From Calliopsis andreniformis (Eukaryota > Arthropoda > Insecta > Hymenoptera > Andrenidae), in NCBI RefSeq assembly GCF_051401765.1, contig NC_135064.1, positions 22,232,001-22,296,000 on the forward strand: a DNA stretch of 64,000 nt, read 5' to 3'. Positions within the stretch are counted from its first letter, which is position 1. The number at the start of each line of letters is the position of its first letter. Below are positions 26,366 to 39,000 of the stretch, one piece after another. The translations under genes and the position numbers were made by a program. The notes under the pieces are model-generated. The model made no database searches. It was given only the letters and a program-made list of their open reading frames with translations, and was not told the DNA's origin.

Positions 26366-29300
26366 GACATCTATGGTCACACACCCTATACAGAATGTTT
26401 TAGATCTGTGAAGATCAACGTAGGAGGATGTAATCATGGAGGAAAAGAAGAAAATTTGAAGGTACCTCATAAGCTGCAGTTTATTGGAAATTTGAAGTTC
26501 ATTAGTAACTTTAGAGGATAAAGATGTCAAAAACTCACATATCCTTCTGGACGTAATCCTGTCAGTTGACGGCTTCTGAGATACTCTGATTTTTAAAAAG
26601 TTTCTGAAAGCTTTATAATGGGGGCGAGTTAATCAGTCAGCATTATTCTTCGCACGGTCATAAATAAAGTGAGTGTTCGTCTCGACTGCATATGAATATG
26701 CATGAAGATACTCCACTGTGTATATAAAGAGGAAAATAAAGAACTGCTGCAAGGGAGAAGACCAGGAAATACCGATTTAACCAGAAGGAATAGCTACGGA
26801 GAATAAAGATGAGCTTCAAAAATAATATATAGCAATGTATACTGATAACATTACTTAATCATTCCCACGTAAAATTTTTTACTCATTGCATTCATAACAG
26901 AAAACACTAACTTACAATTTGAAAAATGATTACTCGACGTAGCTATATTTTACTGTAAATATTTTTATTTCCTAAACGTATATATCTCGATTTAAAACTC
27001 TATTTGCTTATATTACCAAGGATTCGTAGTTCAACTGGTGTTATAAAGATGGATGACTAAACCAACAGAATATGTGAGACGCATGCGAGCTTGAATTTTG
27101 GCATGCAATCAGACTCCGATGCATCAATATTGACTTTGGCCACGGGAGCTTCGAGTACGAATACATGTTGTTACTTAAGGCTCGGAGATATTGAAGCTTG
27201 ATGTACCTTTATGCCTGACGAAATATCATCTATTAAGAAAAATACGAACTTTGAATCTTCTCGACTCATAAGCCTGAAATATAGTTAAGTTTAGAAAGAT
27301 ATTACCTCGTAAATATACGCCCTTCGAAATAGTACCTATTTCGTTCAAAGTATTTCATGTCTAACTTTAAGAGTAAATCGTAAATACGAAAATACTTCAA
27401 ATATGATTTCTAAATTTACGCACTATATTGTATTTGATCTCAATAAAACAATGCAGCGTTTGTTTCGTACTACCCATATTTCAAAATTTCATCGATTCGT
27501 GTGCGCTATATGCCAACTATATTGGTATTTTCACTCAGTAGAGACTCTCGCTCAAGTTTGACAGAAATTGCAACGCATTCGTTCATCCAACCGAGAACCT
27601 CGTTTAGCCGTGGTAGCTGATTCATCGAATAATCCGACTTTACCTCGTAAAGTCAGAATATTTCATATTCAGTCATATTTTAGATGGCAAGGTTAATGAT
27701 ATAATGATGGTACAATTTTAACTACCAATGTCAACACTATACCACTAGAAAATCCAATTAACGTAACCACGTGGGAACTTTTAAGAAAGAAAAAAGTAGG
27801 TCAATGAAAAATACGCAAATATCTTCCAATAAGTCCCCAACAAATTTCCCTACTTTGGCACCATTAAAACTTTTAAATTGCCAATTAAATGTAAATAATA
27901 AATGTCACTTCCTTCAACAAAGTGTGTTACTAAACCCAAGAAGAAAATAATAAACTAAAGCATCGTCATAAAAAATTGAGGTCAGCACATGGTAGGTTAA
28001 AAAATCAATTGCCCTGAGCAACAAATTGACTTTTTGCTGAAGCCATAATGTTTTCCAATCAATCTAATAAATATAAAAAGTACGAAACTGGTGACCGGTG
28101 ACCCAAATAGTAAACTCACTCTACAATATAGACAGTTCATTCCTTCTATATGTAGGAGCAAGAATGTTAATTCCATCTCCCTGCTTCTTAGCCAAATTCA
28201 TTTTCAAGAAAATTAGACCAAGGAACATTGGCAGAAAAGTCAAGAATTTCGTGGATTCTAGGATAATCGCCTCCTGCGCTCCACGAATACTATAAGAAGA
28301 AGAGTTAGAGTAAGTAAGAACTCTAATAAGAAAGAAGTGTAATGAAATCGTATCGCTCTGTTTTGATAGCGATTCAATCGAAAAAATGGGGCGTGAGGGA
28401 AGTCGACCCTAATGCTTGATTGCAATTTGAAACGTCCTCCAATAAAAACTTATGAACTGACAAGAACAGCGAATGGTATAGCTTTAATGGCAACAACGAG
28501 ACTATGTTTATTGGAGAACTTATTTATTTTTTAGCGTCATCTAGTTAAAAAGTGTACGTATATGAAACAGCGTTCCATATTATATCAGGGGTTGTACGGG
28601 GATGACAAATTGTCATTCTCCAGCGAAACCCTTCAAATAGAATTTATATGTAATTCGAGATCTAGTCAAATTTATTAAAAATTGTTATAGCCTGCGATCG
28701 CTATCGGGATCGTTGCAGCACAGACATAAAAATATAACTTTATCGAACCCATAAAACGTGTCATATAGACGTGTATATGATATCAACGTCGTTCTCGTAA
28801 AAAAAGGAAGAGAGAGTTTGTTCGAGATGAAAATTTTTATTATTATTCATAAGGAAAATTCTCATCTGCAATGAAGGCATGTAGATTACAACAGAGGGTA
28901 AACGTGAATTAACTAAAGAAGACGAAGTTACATCATTCCTAGAGGATCAACGACAGAAGTTTCTACTTTGCCTGAATTTTTATACGTGTAAACGTTCCGA
29001 GTACTATGAATTGTGGTATTTAATACGACTACGCAAATTGGGAATGACAAAACGATGAATCAGATTATGTATTCTGCAAATGTTTGAGCGCCAACACTGG
29101 ACGTCATACGTCCGTCTATTTACATTTTACGATACCCTGGGTCATCGATCCTCGTTCAAGAGGGTAATCGCTCTACCCTCGTATCACGTTTCTCTATCAA
29201 GATTAAATCCTTGTCATCTCACGCGTTAAATTATTTATTTTATATCCTACACGTTAAACTAGCCTGACGTAAACTGAAAGTTAATTACTTACATATTAAC

Positions 29301-32300
29301 GGAAGACATGGGCATCGATTAAATTGGCACTCACCTGAAACAGAAGAATAAATTCACTTTTAAATACTGTAATAAACCTTATATAGTGTTATAGGAGCTT
29401 GGTATAAAAATATAACAAAAAAATAATTCCATGAAAGATATGGTCTTTATATTGGTATTCGAAAGTAATTCATGCTTACGATACGTGATATACCTAAACA
29501 CAGTAGAAAATGTATGGCAATACACACTTTTCACAAAGATAATTTTCGTATGTATTCTCTCTCTTGTTGTGCTGAACGTAAGAAAACACTTGAAGCATAC
29601 AAAAATACCACAAAACCATGAGCTTTATCTAAACCTTTCAGTTTTCTTTCAGTGCACAGAAGTGTTAAGAAAAAGGAAGGAAGAAAAACCAGTAAAAAAC
29701 ACGTGGAAGGAAGAGTACTAAATTCACTTTGTGATGTAGAGACTGGATCAATCACACAAAGACTGCGACAAGCTTCTGCCATTACTAAATAATAAGACAG
29801 CGTCGACTGCTTTGCTCTGCTGCAGCCACAACCAAGAAGAAACAAGCCGAAACGTGCCACATTTCTGATTCACAAGCTTCATGAATTAATTGCGACATTC
29901 CACTGATCTCTTCCTTGGTTCTTCGGGTTTCGTCGCGTCGACCGCAGAATGCAACAACGTCAACACCGCTACCCCAAGTGGAATAACGCTAGGGATAATG
30001 GCTGCACTCGTTAATCGTAATAACGTCGCATTGAGACTCCTTGAATGGGGCATAAAAGAGGAGGGCAAGTTCGAGAGGACTTGAAATCGAGGACTAACAT
30101 GAAAGAACCGCTTGGAATAGGAATGTGGTCCTCATTTGTACGGGTGTAATAGGAATCGACCTGAGGTCACTCTCTGACCTTGTCTTTTAAAGACGAGAAG
30201 TTATTCGGGTGAAACAGCGACTAGCAGCTGCTAAAGCTTGTCGGGCGATTGCAAAGAAACTATCACTTAATTGTCACATAAACATTCCTCCTTCGATATG
30301 TTTTATGGTAAAAGCTCTTGAACGATTAGGTCGTTCGAGTCGATAAGGGGAATCTTTATAACGCAAAGTTTAACAACGATTATATTCAATGCTATTTCTG
30401 AAGTGTATAATGAGTATTTTATTAGGGGTGAAGTATTATGATTCTGTGATTCGTGCATAGATGAGGAGATAATAATTACGAAAGAATGAGAAATATTGAA
30501 ACTGTATAAATCATTAGGTTTTTCAAATGGTAGAAATTTGGACTCAGGAGGAGGTTTAGATTAAGGAGGAGGCTTGCGAGGCCAAGAATTAAATGAATGG
30601 TTACGGGTTCCTTGATTAAATTGGTTAAAAAGGCATAACCTAGATTCGAGAGATTTAAAAGATCATCCTTCTTCTTTAGGTTTTGTACGAAGCGAAGAAA
30701 GAGGCAGAAGATGTGGAAACAATGATATAGAATTAATATAAAGTGGAAGGAAGAATATCTGATCATGTCAGTTCAAAGAAAACCACCCTTGCTTTTGTGA
30801 AATTGAGAAGAAAGGACTTAAGAATCTTTAAACGAAGTAAATAAGATCTATTTCAAATTTAACAAGCTCAGAAACGATAATTCTAGATCTGCCGAGCTCG
30901 CAAGATGTGATACTGCATCCCTGAAATGCAAAGGACGTCTTTGGATTACTCAAAATAAAAAAGATAACCTCGATTTCAGTGGCATCCGATATTATACTTA
31001 GAACTTGGCACCTTATCTTCAAAATACCAGATCTCAGACCTTGAAATCCTGAAATCCTTAAGATTCCCAAAACCTCGAAATCCTCAAATGTTAAGGTTCT
31101 GAAAATTTTAAGATCAAAACCCTACAAAATCCTTAAATACTATAATCCTCAAAATATCAAAAGCTTCAGGACCACGAGACCCTCAGGTTCCAGGAACAAT
31201 TTCGTATCCAATTCGAAATGAAAAGTTTTCCCATTTCTATGCTCTAGTAACCTTAATTTGTAGATATTGCGTGCTATTGTGCGCAATGATCCATTGATAT
31301 TGCCTCTTTTGGAGGTTTCCATATGCACTCTGTTACAAAACGCTGGAATAATGAGAACTTGATCTAATTTTAAGACAGCACTGCAGGTTAGAACAAAAAG
31401 CTATATCTTTTCCACTCAGGAACATATTGATGGATTTAGGAAACAAACTGGGACATCCAGGTCGTCGTATTTGTTCCAGCAGAGAACTAAACCCTCCTGT
31501 TGAATTCAGACGCTATAACAGGTGAAGCGAATAAAGTAGATTTACGCTAAAGCAAACGTGAATTTCACGCATGAGTACCTGCGTGTACTACAAATGTAGA
31601 GGTAAAATGTAATTTCAATATCACAATATAATTTCTTTCATTATATTTAGAGAATTTAAAAAGAAAAAAAGCAATTTCGAGTTTTATAAATTTAATGCTA
31701 TCTTCGATATAAAATACAATATTAAATATCGAACCGAAACGTATTTCAATAAGAAATGAACGGTCCATTACTTTAATGTGTTATCTCTGTTAACAATTTC
31801 ACGAGCCATCTATTCATGCTTCATCCCAAAATATTATTTTCCGAATAGTTAGCTTTTATATACATTTATCGCGTGAAAATTGATGCGAATAATCAGTACG
31901 TACGAATATTTAAAAAATCCTTTCCCCTTTAATCTACTTTGCAGAGGAATTTGCAAATCAATGATCTGCGAACCATGATTCATAAGCAAGTTATGAAAAT
32001 CCTGCTCCACTTAATAAAGAAAAGAACCTTTCAGCGATATTATACTCTACAAGTGCACCGTATTTTACATATATTTTACTACGAGCTGCCTTGTCGCCCT
32101 ATTATTATGCTTCCGATGAAAAAGAAGAATAACATGTTCTGAAGTGTTGCTTCTAAAAATAGCAACTTCATAATACTTAATAAATTTTCGATAGGTTACG
32201 TGCAAAGGATTACTATACAGTGGAAAATCTGGCAAGAAAGCTTCCTGTACAAAAATGGAACTTGGCAGTTGACATCAAAGAGGTCTTTAAAAATGAAACT

Positions 32301-35300
32301 ATTTCACTATGCCAAAGATCTTTATCGACAGCACGATAGTTTGGCTTCGCTGAAGCACAAGAAACAAAGCGAGCAACCAGGCCATTCGGAAAAAGCAGCA
32401 CTAATGTTCTGTTGTACAGGATATGACAAAAAGCACTTTGGATCCGACTGCTTTGCGTGAAACGTGGTACTTAAGCATGAAAGTTCTAAAAGCATCGCGT
32501 ATTGTACTGTCTCTAATGTGCTGGTCAAAACTTGTATGTGACTAATACGAATAACAATAAAGTATGTAGGTACATAAACATGAAAATAATGCTTTATGAG
32601 TACTAACTGTAGCGTAGCAACCAAGGAAATGCATTTACAAGTACCAAACTTTCATTTTATTTTTTTAGAAACGAGGGCGTCGTGTTCAATTAAACGTTTT
32701 ATTAGTATTACTGTTTTTATTACTTATCTTGATATTATAGCATAGCTATAATCTCAATTAAAACCTAACAAAATATGTTTAAGAGTCACTAAAAGAAACT
32801 GCCGAGCTTAATTCATTTTTCACCAAATTCCAGAATAAACGTATGTCTACAGATTTTATGTACTATGCTTATTTTATCTTAAATCATTAAAGAATGTAAT
32901 ATGCAATATTTGCCCAACTGTTTCGTAACTAAGCTTCCATAATATTTTACAACTCCATGTCTTATTTACATATATCGTTCATGTAAATGCAAGTCAGCTA
33001 GCAGCTCTCAAGCGTACAAAGCGTAGAGTGCTACCAATAGTTGGAGGAATTCTACTACAAGACTCTCCAAAAGCAAATTTATGTACCTACCACACCTACA
33101 TGTTTTGAAAGAGGAAAGGAAGACATATGTAGAATAGCAAATTTTGTCTTTATAACTTGTCTTGTATTATTATTACCCTGAATTAAGGAAAATATAGGAC
33201 ACTGTACATATCAAATTTCTGTGGTTCCTGCCAATTCCAAAAACAGCTTGAAAGCACACAGAGCTGCAATTTAGATAAAAATAAGTTCAGGTACAGTTGT
33301 AAATAATAAGGATCTGACAAATATTCCTCTTGGAAATCCAATGCCTAGTGAAATTATGTTCACTATAAAAGCGTTATCGTTTGTAGCCAGGCACTAATTA
33401 ATTGTCCACCCTTTTGAATTCATTACGGTCAGTATGTTTAATATACATACATACGTGCCATTGCGTGAAAGAATGTAACACCACGTTGGTTATTCCATGC
33501 AGGATTTTTACTTTTCAACCAGTTTTTATCTTTATACGTCAGAGAATGAAACGAATTTTTAACGAATAAAGCGCCTCACACTGCACGTGCTTCGTAAAGT
33601 CTATTAAACCTGAACCGCTTATGTAATACACACGAATGCTCTGCTCCTTTGTTGTGGAGAATTTATTTAAATGGCAATGGCGAATTCATCCTACTTTTGT
33701 ACATTACACGTACTAAAGTCATTTCTCTTCTTTTAGTGCCCTTAGTTCTCTGTATTGCGCTAGTAATATCTTGATCACCTGATGCAAGACAGTGATGATA
33801 TATTAATAGGTACATTTTCTAGCGTAACAGAGAAATGTCACGTGCATCTCGGTGCAACGCAATTTATCTGGATACTAGGAAAATAGGTTAAACAAGAATG
33901 ACTTATTCCACCAGTAAATGGCTATCTCTATAGCATATACAATGTTACTGATCCTCCTATATTTTATCGATGCAGGGATTACATTTTGTATTCACTATGA
34001 TCTTTGTCATAAATATATATACCTTATCCAACGAATGCACGCATACTTTGCAGTAGCGTAGATTACCATCTCAATTATGGGTTTCATAGAAACGAAAGAC
34101 AACATTTCAAAAACTTCGTGATAGCTTATGACATCTACATAATCTTTAGATAGATAAATTTCAAAAATAAAAGTTTTCTCTCGCCACGAGCGTGGGAACG
34201 CGAGAACCGAGTGACCTCGCTTCGACAGAAAAATGACTCGTTCAACGTTAAAAACATCCTTAACTCCATACTTCCTATAGTAATCGAGATTTCCAGGGTT
34301 GAAAATCACAGAAAAATACAGTGGAAACAGCTACGTAAAAGTGAATTGAAACTAATACTTCATCATTTATTAAGTCATTAATCTGCCCAGAGCTTCAGCT
34401 GCTGAAAACTTAATGCAATTAAAAACGAGGATTCGAGTTAAATAAGATTGATTGTTCATCAACATGAAAGAGAAGCTCCAGCTGAAGGATAAATATTTCT
34501 TCTACTATGTTACTTTTTTGTATTATTGTTGTTCGTAAAACTCTTCTCTAGCACAGGAAAAAAAGCGGTGAATCAAACTACTTGACTATTCTTGCACATG
34601 TTTGGATGATAAAAATTCAGTGCAGTCATAAAAACAGTCATTAGAGAAAGTGGAGTACTACGATATCGAGAGCCAAGAATTCACATTCATTCTGTCTAGA
34701 TTTCAGGCTCCACGCTTAAAGCCTTGTTTACGCCCAGATATGCTAATTCCAATTCAGTTTCAACTAGTGGTATGATCATATTTCTCGAATAGTGATACTA
34801 GATCTTCACTCTGTTGATTTTTACTAATGACCATATGACTAGGTTTCTAAAATATTAAAAATGAAAGAATATTAAGGAAAGTTTAAGTCTGTACCATGTA
34901 CAGAATCGAACTCCATGAATAAAGCTCGAAACCTACGAATACTTATACCCCAAGAGCAGACTAGTACTCCATTATCAGCGACAATTGGTACTGATGATTC
35001 CACAAGCCTGATAATAAACAGTGCATCACCGTGTACACAAGAAATGATAAAAATGCACCAAGGCAGAATTCTATGCAATCAATTTTTGATAAGTATTGCT
35101 ATAAGTGTCCTCAATTGACTTTTTCCAAAAATGTAGTTTCCTCAAGAAACTATAAATTCCATCATCTCAACCCACACATTGTATGTTAACATATCAGAAC
35201 GCCCACATTCTTCATCCTTATATAAGAGTATGTCCCAGTACCTGAACACTACCCCTAATTTTATTTAACCTTGAACTAGAATTCTAATGTACCTAATAAA

Positions 35301-35524
35301 AGACCCAAAAATTGTATCATAAAACAGTATATTCAGTTACTGAGGTGCACTTCAAGTGTCTAAATGTATATAAAAATAGTTAAGAAAGTTATCCATTTAC
35401 TAGGACACTTAACATTTGAAGTATCCAGCTACTGAGACATTTACCTCAGCAAACTTCGCTACGTTTAACTTCCAGGAATTCTGGAATATCTGACCCACCC
35501 TATACCAGCAACCACCATAAACAG
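26366..35524. other. AT-rich stretch, no gene seen
   Basis: No supported exon. A GC-richer patch at 29.88-30.07 kb has overlapping open frames on both strands with no recognisable domain. A degenerate repeat at about 31030-31160 (below) is the only internal structure noted. Confidence 0.4.
31030..31160. repeat. Degenerate short tandem repeat
   Basis: Repeated variants of GAAATCCT/AAAATCCT with AAG and TTAAG spacers at roughly 12-18 base spacing. Low similarity between units; probably a decayed minisatellite. Confidence 0.35.
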
Positions 35525-35529
35525 CTCAC

Positions 35530-35786
35530 CTCTCGTCTAACTTGAAGGAGGACCTGGACAGGTCGCTCCAGGCGCTCATGCTTCGGCTGCGTCTCCTGCA
35601 CGAGGACTGTGGCGCGAGTAGCCTGGAGCTGCTTCGCCTCCTGGTGGAGGCCAAGTTCTCCGCCTGGAAGTAGACCCTCGGCGAGTGAGTCTTCTGCTGG
35701 GCATTCGGCGGCGTGGATGTTGGCGTAACAGCCGTCGAGGTGTGAAGTTCCGGCAGTGCCTCGTAGTCCCATGCTCTCGCGCCCAT
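35530..35786 (-). CDS. SLO2: Probable alternative first coding exon of the same SLO2 channel gene (isoform B)
   Basis: Seen: an open frame of 85 codons plus two bases runs from ATG at 35786-35784 (GAG before, G after) to 35530, where GAG AG meets GTGAGC, a strong donor. It ends in phase 2, the same phase as the exon ending at 47446. Third codon positions are mostly G or C, unlike the AT-rich surroundings. The protein is polar, with no membrane segment: a Thr/Pro-rich part (residues 16-27), two basic Ser clusters, RRRSSSR (49-55) and RRRSRS (64-69), that fit basophilic-kinase sites, and an end reading SFKLDE. Known: mammalian KCNT1 uses alternative promoters and N-terminal exons that join one common exon. 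Inferred: this is the insect counterpart. The frame stays open upstream to a TAA at 35945-35943, so the start could be further up. The residues themselves match nothing I recognise. Confidence 0.55.
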
Positions 35787-36193
35787 CTCGAGCAGGGGCA
35801 CCGACGAGGCAGCGTTCTGGCCTCGCAGAGGGTCCCGAGGCTTACGCTGATGAAACAGGGCGAACAGGTGACGTAGCGCCGACTCGTTCGCCCGCTGTTC
35901 CCTCTTTCTCGGTGGAAACCTCACCTTGTTGCGCCTGATCGTTTACCTGTCCCGACTCGATCTACGATGTCCCTCCGACGACACCATCGTCCACTCGCGA
36001 CCTTCACATCGCGAATTATCTCGTAGGAACACGGTGCGTCCAGCCATCGAACTTGAACAATTTACAGGACATTCTCGAGGAAGCAAACGAGGAGGACACT
36101 GCGCAATTTCTTTCCATGGCGGTTCGATGCTCGGCTTCAGGAGGTTCCGCGGGGCTTGATCGATTCCTCTTTTTATCACGCGACTAGGGTGTC
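35787..36193 (-). other. Putative 5' UTR part of the isoform B exon
   Basis: GC-rich sequence continuous with the isoform B coding exon. A good acceptor, a pyrimidine-rich stretch ending TTGCACAG, lies just upstream of 36193 on the minus strand, so the exon may start there. In the coding frame a 95-codon open stretch (36227-35943) ends at a single TAA before the frame reopens into the isoform B coding region. Several upstream ATGs are present, including one giving a short in-frame upstream ORF that ends at this TAA. No TATA box was seen. Transcript ends are inferred. Confidence 0.35.
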
Positions 36194-36227
36194 CTGTGCA
36201 AGAGGACACGTGTTCAGGACACGGCAC

Positions 36228-38099
36228 GGTTATCGACTGGCGGTGATCTTCCGTAGGGCCGCAGGTTTAATCAGTTCTGAAGCAATTTATACTACGCTCC
36301 GAACGCCAGAGTAATTTCTGATCGATCAGCTTGATGGCTCAAATTGGTTGGGTGTCTCCTTTAATGGCTGGGTATTATACTCTGAGAAATGAGTTACCCT
36401 TTGCTTTGCTGATGTTTCGTGGAGACGGTGTTCTATTAGAAGCGTCTTTCTAGTGGAGGACCAAGTTACATTCAACTCGTTAGAATACTTGCTGGATGAA
36501 GCAATTAACGAAGGCTGCTCGGCTTCCGAGTAACGTGCTAGCGATAATTAGTGTACCGTAGCTGTCGTGTGTTCCTAGCTACCTACTTTCAGCCTAGAAA
36601 TACTGTTACAAATATGCCAATTAGTAATGAAACAGACTCGATGAAACGTGTGAAATCAATAACTACTCTCTTACGGGGCTCTCCCACTAAATGCTTCGCG
36701 AAACAGCAGCAGATGAAGTGTGAACTTCTCGATAAGTAGCGGAAACTTTTCTCTACAGGTATTCGACTAAAACGTTTATCTCGAAAATCGTTTCTGAGGT
36801 AGTTAGATGCAATTTAACCGGTGCAACGTTTCAACGACACGCAACTCTACGTTTCGTGACGAAAACACGCCTCTGCTACACTTACGATATATCAAAGTGG
36901 AGAAAACTGTTTACAAATTACGCGCGAGGTAACATTTCGGATATACCGATAACAGTAAAACAGCTATTAACGAATCTTGCGCAACGGTAGCGGCTTCAAC
37001 AACAACTTTCAAAATGAACGTCTAGCGTGTCCACTCTAGGTGACTATGGTTAACAATAATCTCTAAAAAATTTACTATCCAATTCTGTTGGAAAAATACT
37101 CTAGTGTTTGTGTTCAATTTCGTATCGACTGACACTCCGATGGTAGCAGCCATAACATCCATAGACATCAAGCGCCATTAACATTCGATACGATGAAGAC
37201 TCCCATTATATTCGATGAATGCATCCTCTTTATTCTTCTCGATGCTAATTGCAGTGAACCATAACGATCGCTCCACAGATCGTTATCTTCTTCAGAATAC
37301 ACTGTCACTATTACGCGTTGCACACGTATCGTACACGTCGTTGAGATTTTTCCAGAGGCTGAATTCTATGGAGCCAACGGTGCACAGGAACATCGCGAAC
37401 GAATGCATGTGTATAAATATACTACGCCAACGCTTTTAATGCTGGCTTTAATTGATCGTTGCTGCTTCAACGATCAGCTGTAGATGAAGAATTCGTAGCA
37501 GCTTTATGCCACGACAAAACTTTCGATTAACCAGCCATCGAGTCACGTGATGGTCAGCATGAAAGGTCATGACCGATGGAATACCGTTTCGACAGTGGTG
37601 TCCTTGTTACGTTGCGATCTAACGTTTGACATTTCTATTGTCCGCCCCTGATTAGAAACGTTGCAATGGACTGTGAAACGATCGATGCATCGAAACCTCG
37701 ACAATTGCATCCACTTGTTTTGTCCATTTCGCGGTTCGTTGCTGGAACCAGCATCGATGCTGCACTCATATTGCTATTGTGACAACGTAGTTAACTGTAT
37801 TGACACACATCGTGCTTCACGGGTAATCGAGAAGTGCACGCGTCGAACGACACATAAAGCAGATTCTCCTGTAAACAGTCATTAAAACGTTATTGTCTAT
37901 ATCATCCTCGTCAGACTCTGTATTCATCGTTTCCGTAGAGAACGCTGCATTGTTCAACATGGTCGATGCAAGATTGTAGCCGACGACACATGAGAATCCT
38001 ATCTCGCTGCTCTTAATCATTTCAATGAAGCGACGCGAATTGGACCAGTTTCCGTAGTCAGCGCGGTCACCTTTAAGAGCTCCCACAGCCCCAATTCTC
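36228..38099. other. Mixed-composition stretch, no gene seen
   Basis: Upstream of the isoform B exon on the minus strand. Two small perfect inverted repeats are visible: ATAACGATC/GATCGTTAT near 37260 and TGATCGTTG/CAACGATCA near 37453. No exon was supported. Confidence 0.35.
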
Positions 38100-39000
38100 A
38101 TGGAGGCTGGAACAAGGAATCAGCTGATCCCCTCCAAGCAAAAATTCACACACCACTCGTTCGACAGCTGATGAGCCCTGACATTTTCAGTATCCTGCGA
38201 TCTCGCTTTGTGTCAAGGAAAAGTGTCGAGGACTGGCAGAACCGGTGAAACGTATCGACACGTTACCGCATCGACCTTGACATGACACAAGTGCTACGGC
38301 ATATCCCCATAGTCGTCTCATCAAATTACAACCCCACACGCGAGAACAATCTTCACCTGGCGAAACTGACAGGCGAGCTTCTTCTTCAGGACTGTCGAAG
38401 GCTGTCCTTGAACCAACGCCACGCTTGGTGGTATCGAAGGCTCGTGGTGACACGGTCCACGCAATCGACGCACGAGGACTGTGCCCAACGACGAGATGCA
38501 AGTAGCCTGTTACCACTGACTGCTCAGAATTGACAATCGGGGTTGGTGCCGGGTTCTGCCCTCAGACTACTGGTTTTTCGCTCTGCGAGAAGGCAGCTAG
38601 CAGCTCGCCACCCCGTACTGCGGCACATCGTAGCAGTTTTCTCTCGTGCTCTGCCTTCCCTCACTCTCTTTCCTCCGATCACCAACACTCGCCCCTCTCT
38701 AGATTCCACTCCCTCTCTCATGTCTCTCTCCCCCTTCTTGCCTCTCTCTATGTTCTGTCAACGCGATTCGTTCTCTCGCTCTCTACTGCTGGATGAACTC
38801 TTCTCCATCTCGCTTCCGACAAATACGTGGCTGAAGCGACGCACACACGCACGTGGCGCCGCCGTTGTCAAGGCGACTGCGCCACAGAATGCTTCGTACA
38901 TTTCTCCAGTTCCTATGATCTTCTTTCTTGTCAGGCCTGGGATCCTCGTGGATCACTCTCGTACTCGTAGTAAATAACCCCACTTGGGATGGATCAACTA
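38100..39000 (-). promoter_or_regulatory. GC-rich, GAGA-rich island; candidate promoter for isoform B
   Basis: GC-rich sequence followed at 38640-38790 by a CT-rich tract, which reads as many GAGAG/GAGAGAG motifs on the minus strand. GAGA-factor sites of this kind mark many insect promoters. It lies about 2.5 kb upstream of the isoform B exon on the same strand. Open frames up to 144 codons cross it on the plus strand but are Ser/Leu/Pro-rich products of the CT tract. The promoter role is inferred. Confidence 0.3.

Larger units (their letters stand above)
1..35529 (-). other. Probable long 5' intron of the SLO2 gene, leftmost part
   Basis: If the two phase-2 donors at 47446 and 35530 belong to one channel gene, everything from 35529 to the left edge is intron. 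I looked on the minus strand for the expected shared exon (VEFY-NENTFKERLK-like), the pore (GYGD) and RCK segments and found none. Long first introns with GC-rich islands are common in insect ion-channel genes. The elements and islands listed separately sit inside this intron. Confidence 0.45.

Noticed and set aside
29886..30084. Overlapping 60- and 64-codon frames on opposite strands in a GC-richer patch
   Set aside because: Sense and antisense openness is expected from composition; no motif supports either one.
34007..34309. 100-codon minus-strand frame
   Set aside because: No recognisable domain and no matching splice signals; its length is within chance expectation.
1..35529. Shared SLO2 exons (NENTFKERLK region, pore GYGD, RCK)
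   Set aside because: Looked for in reverse complement with flexible codons and not found by eye; a tblastn with an insect SLO2 protein would settle it.
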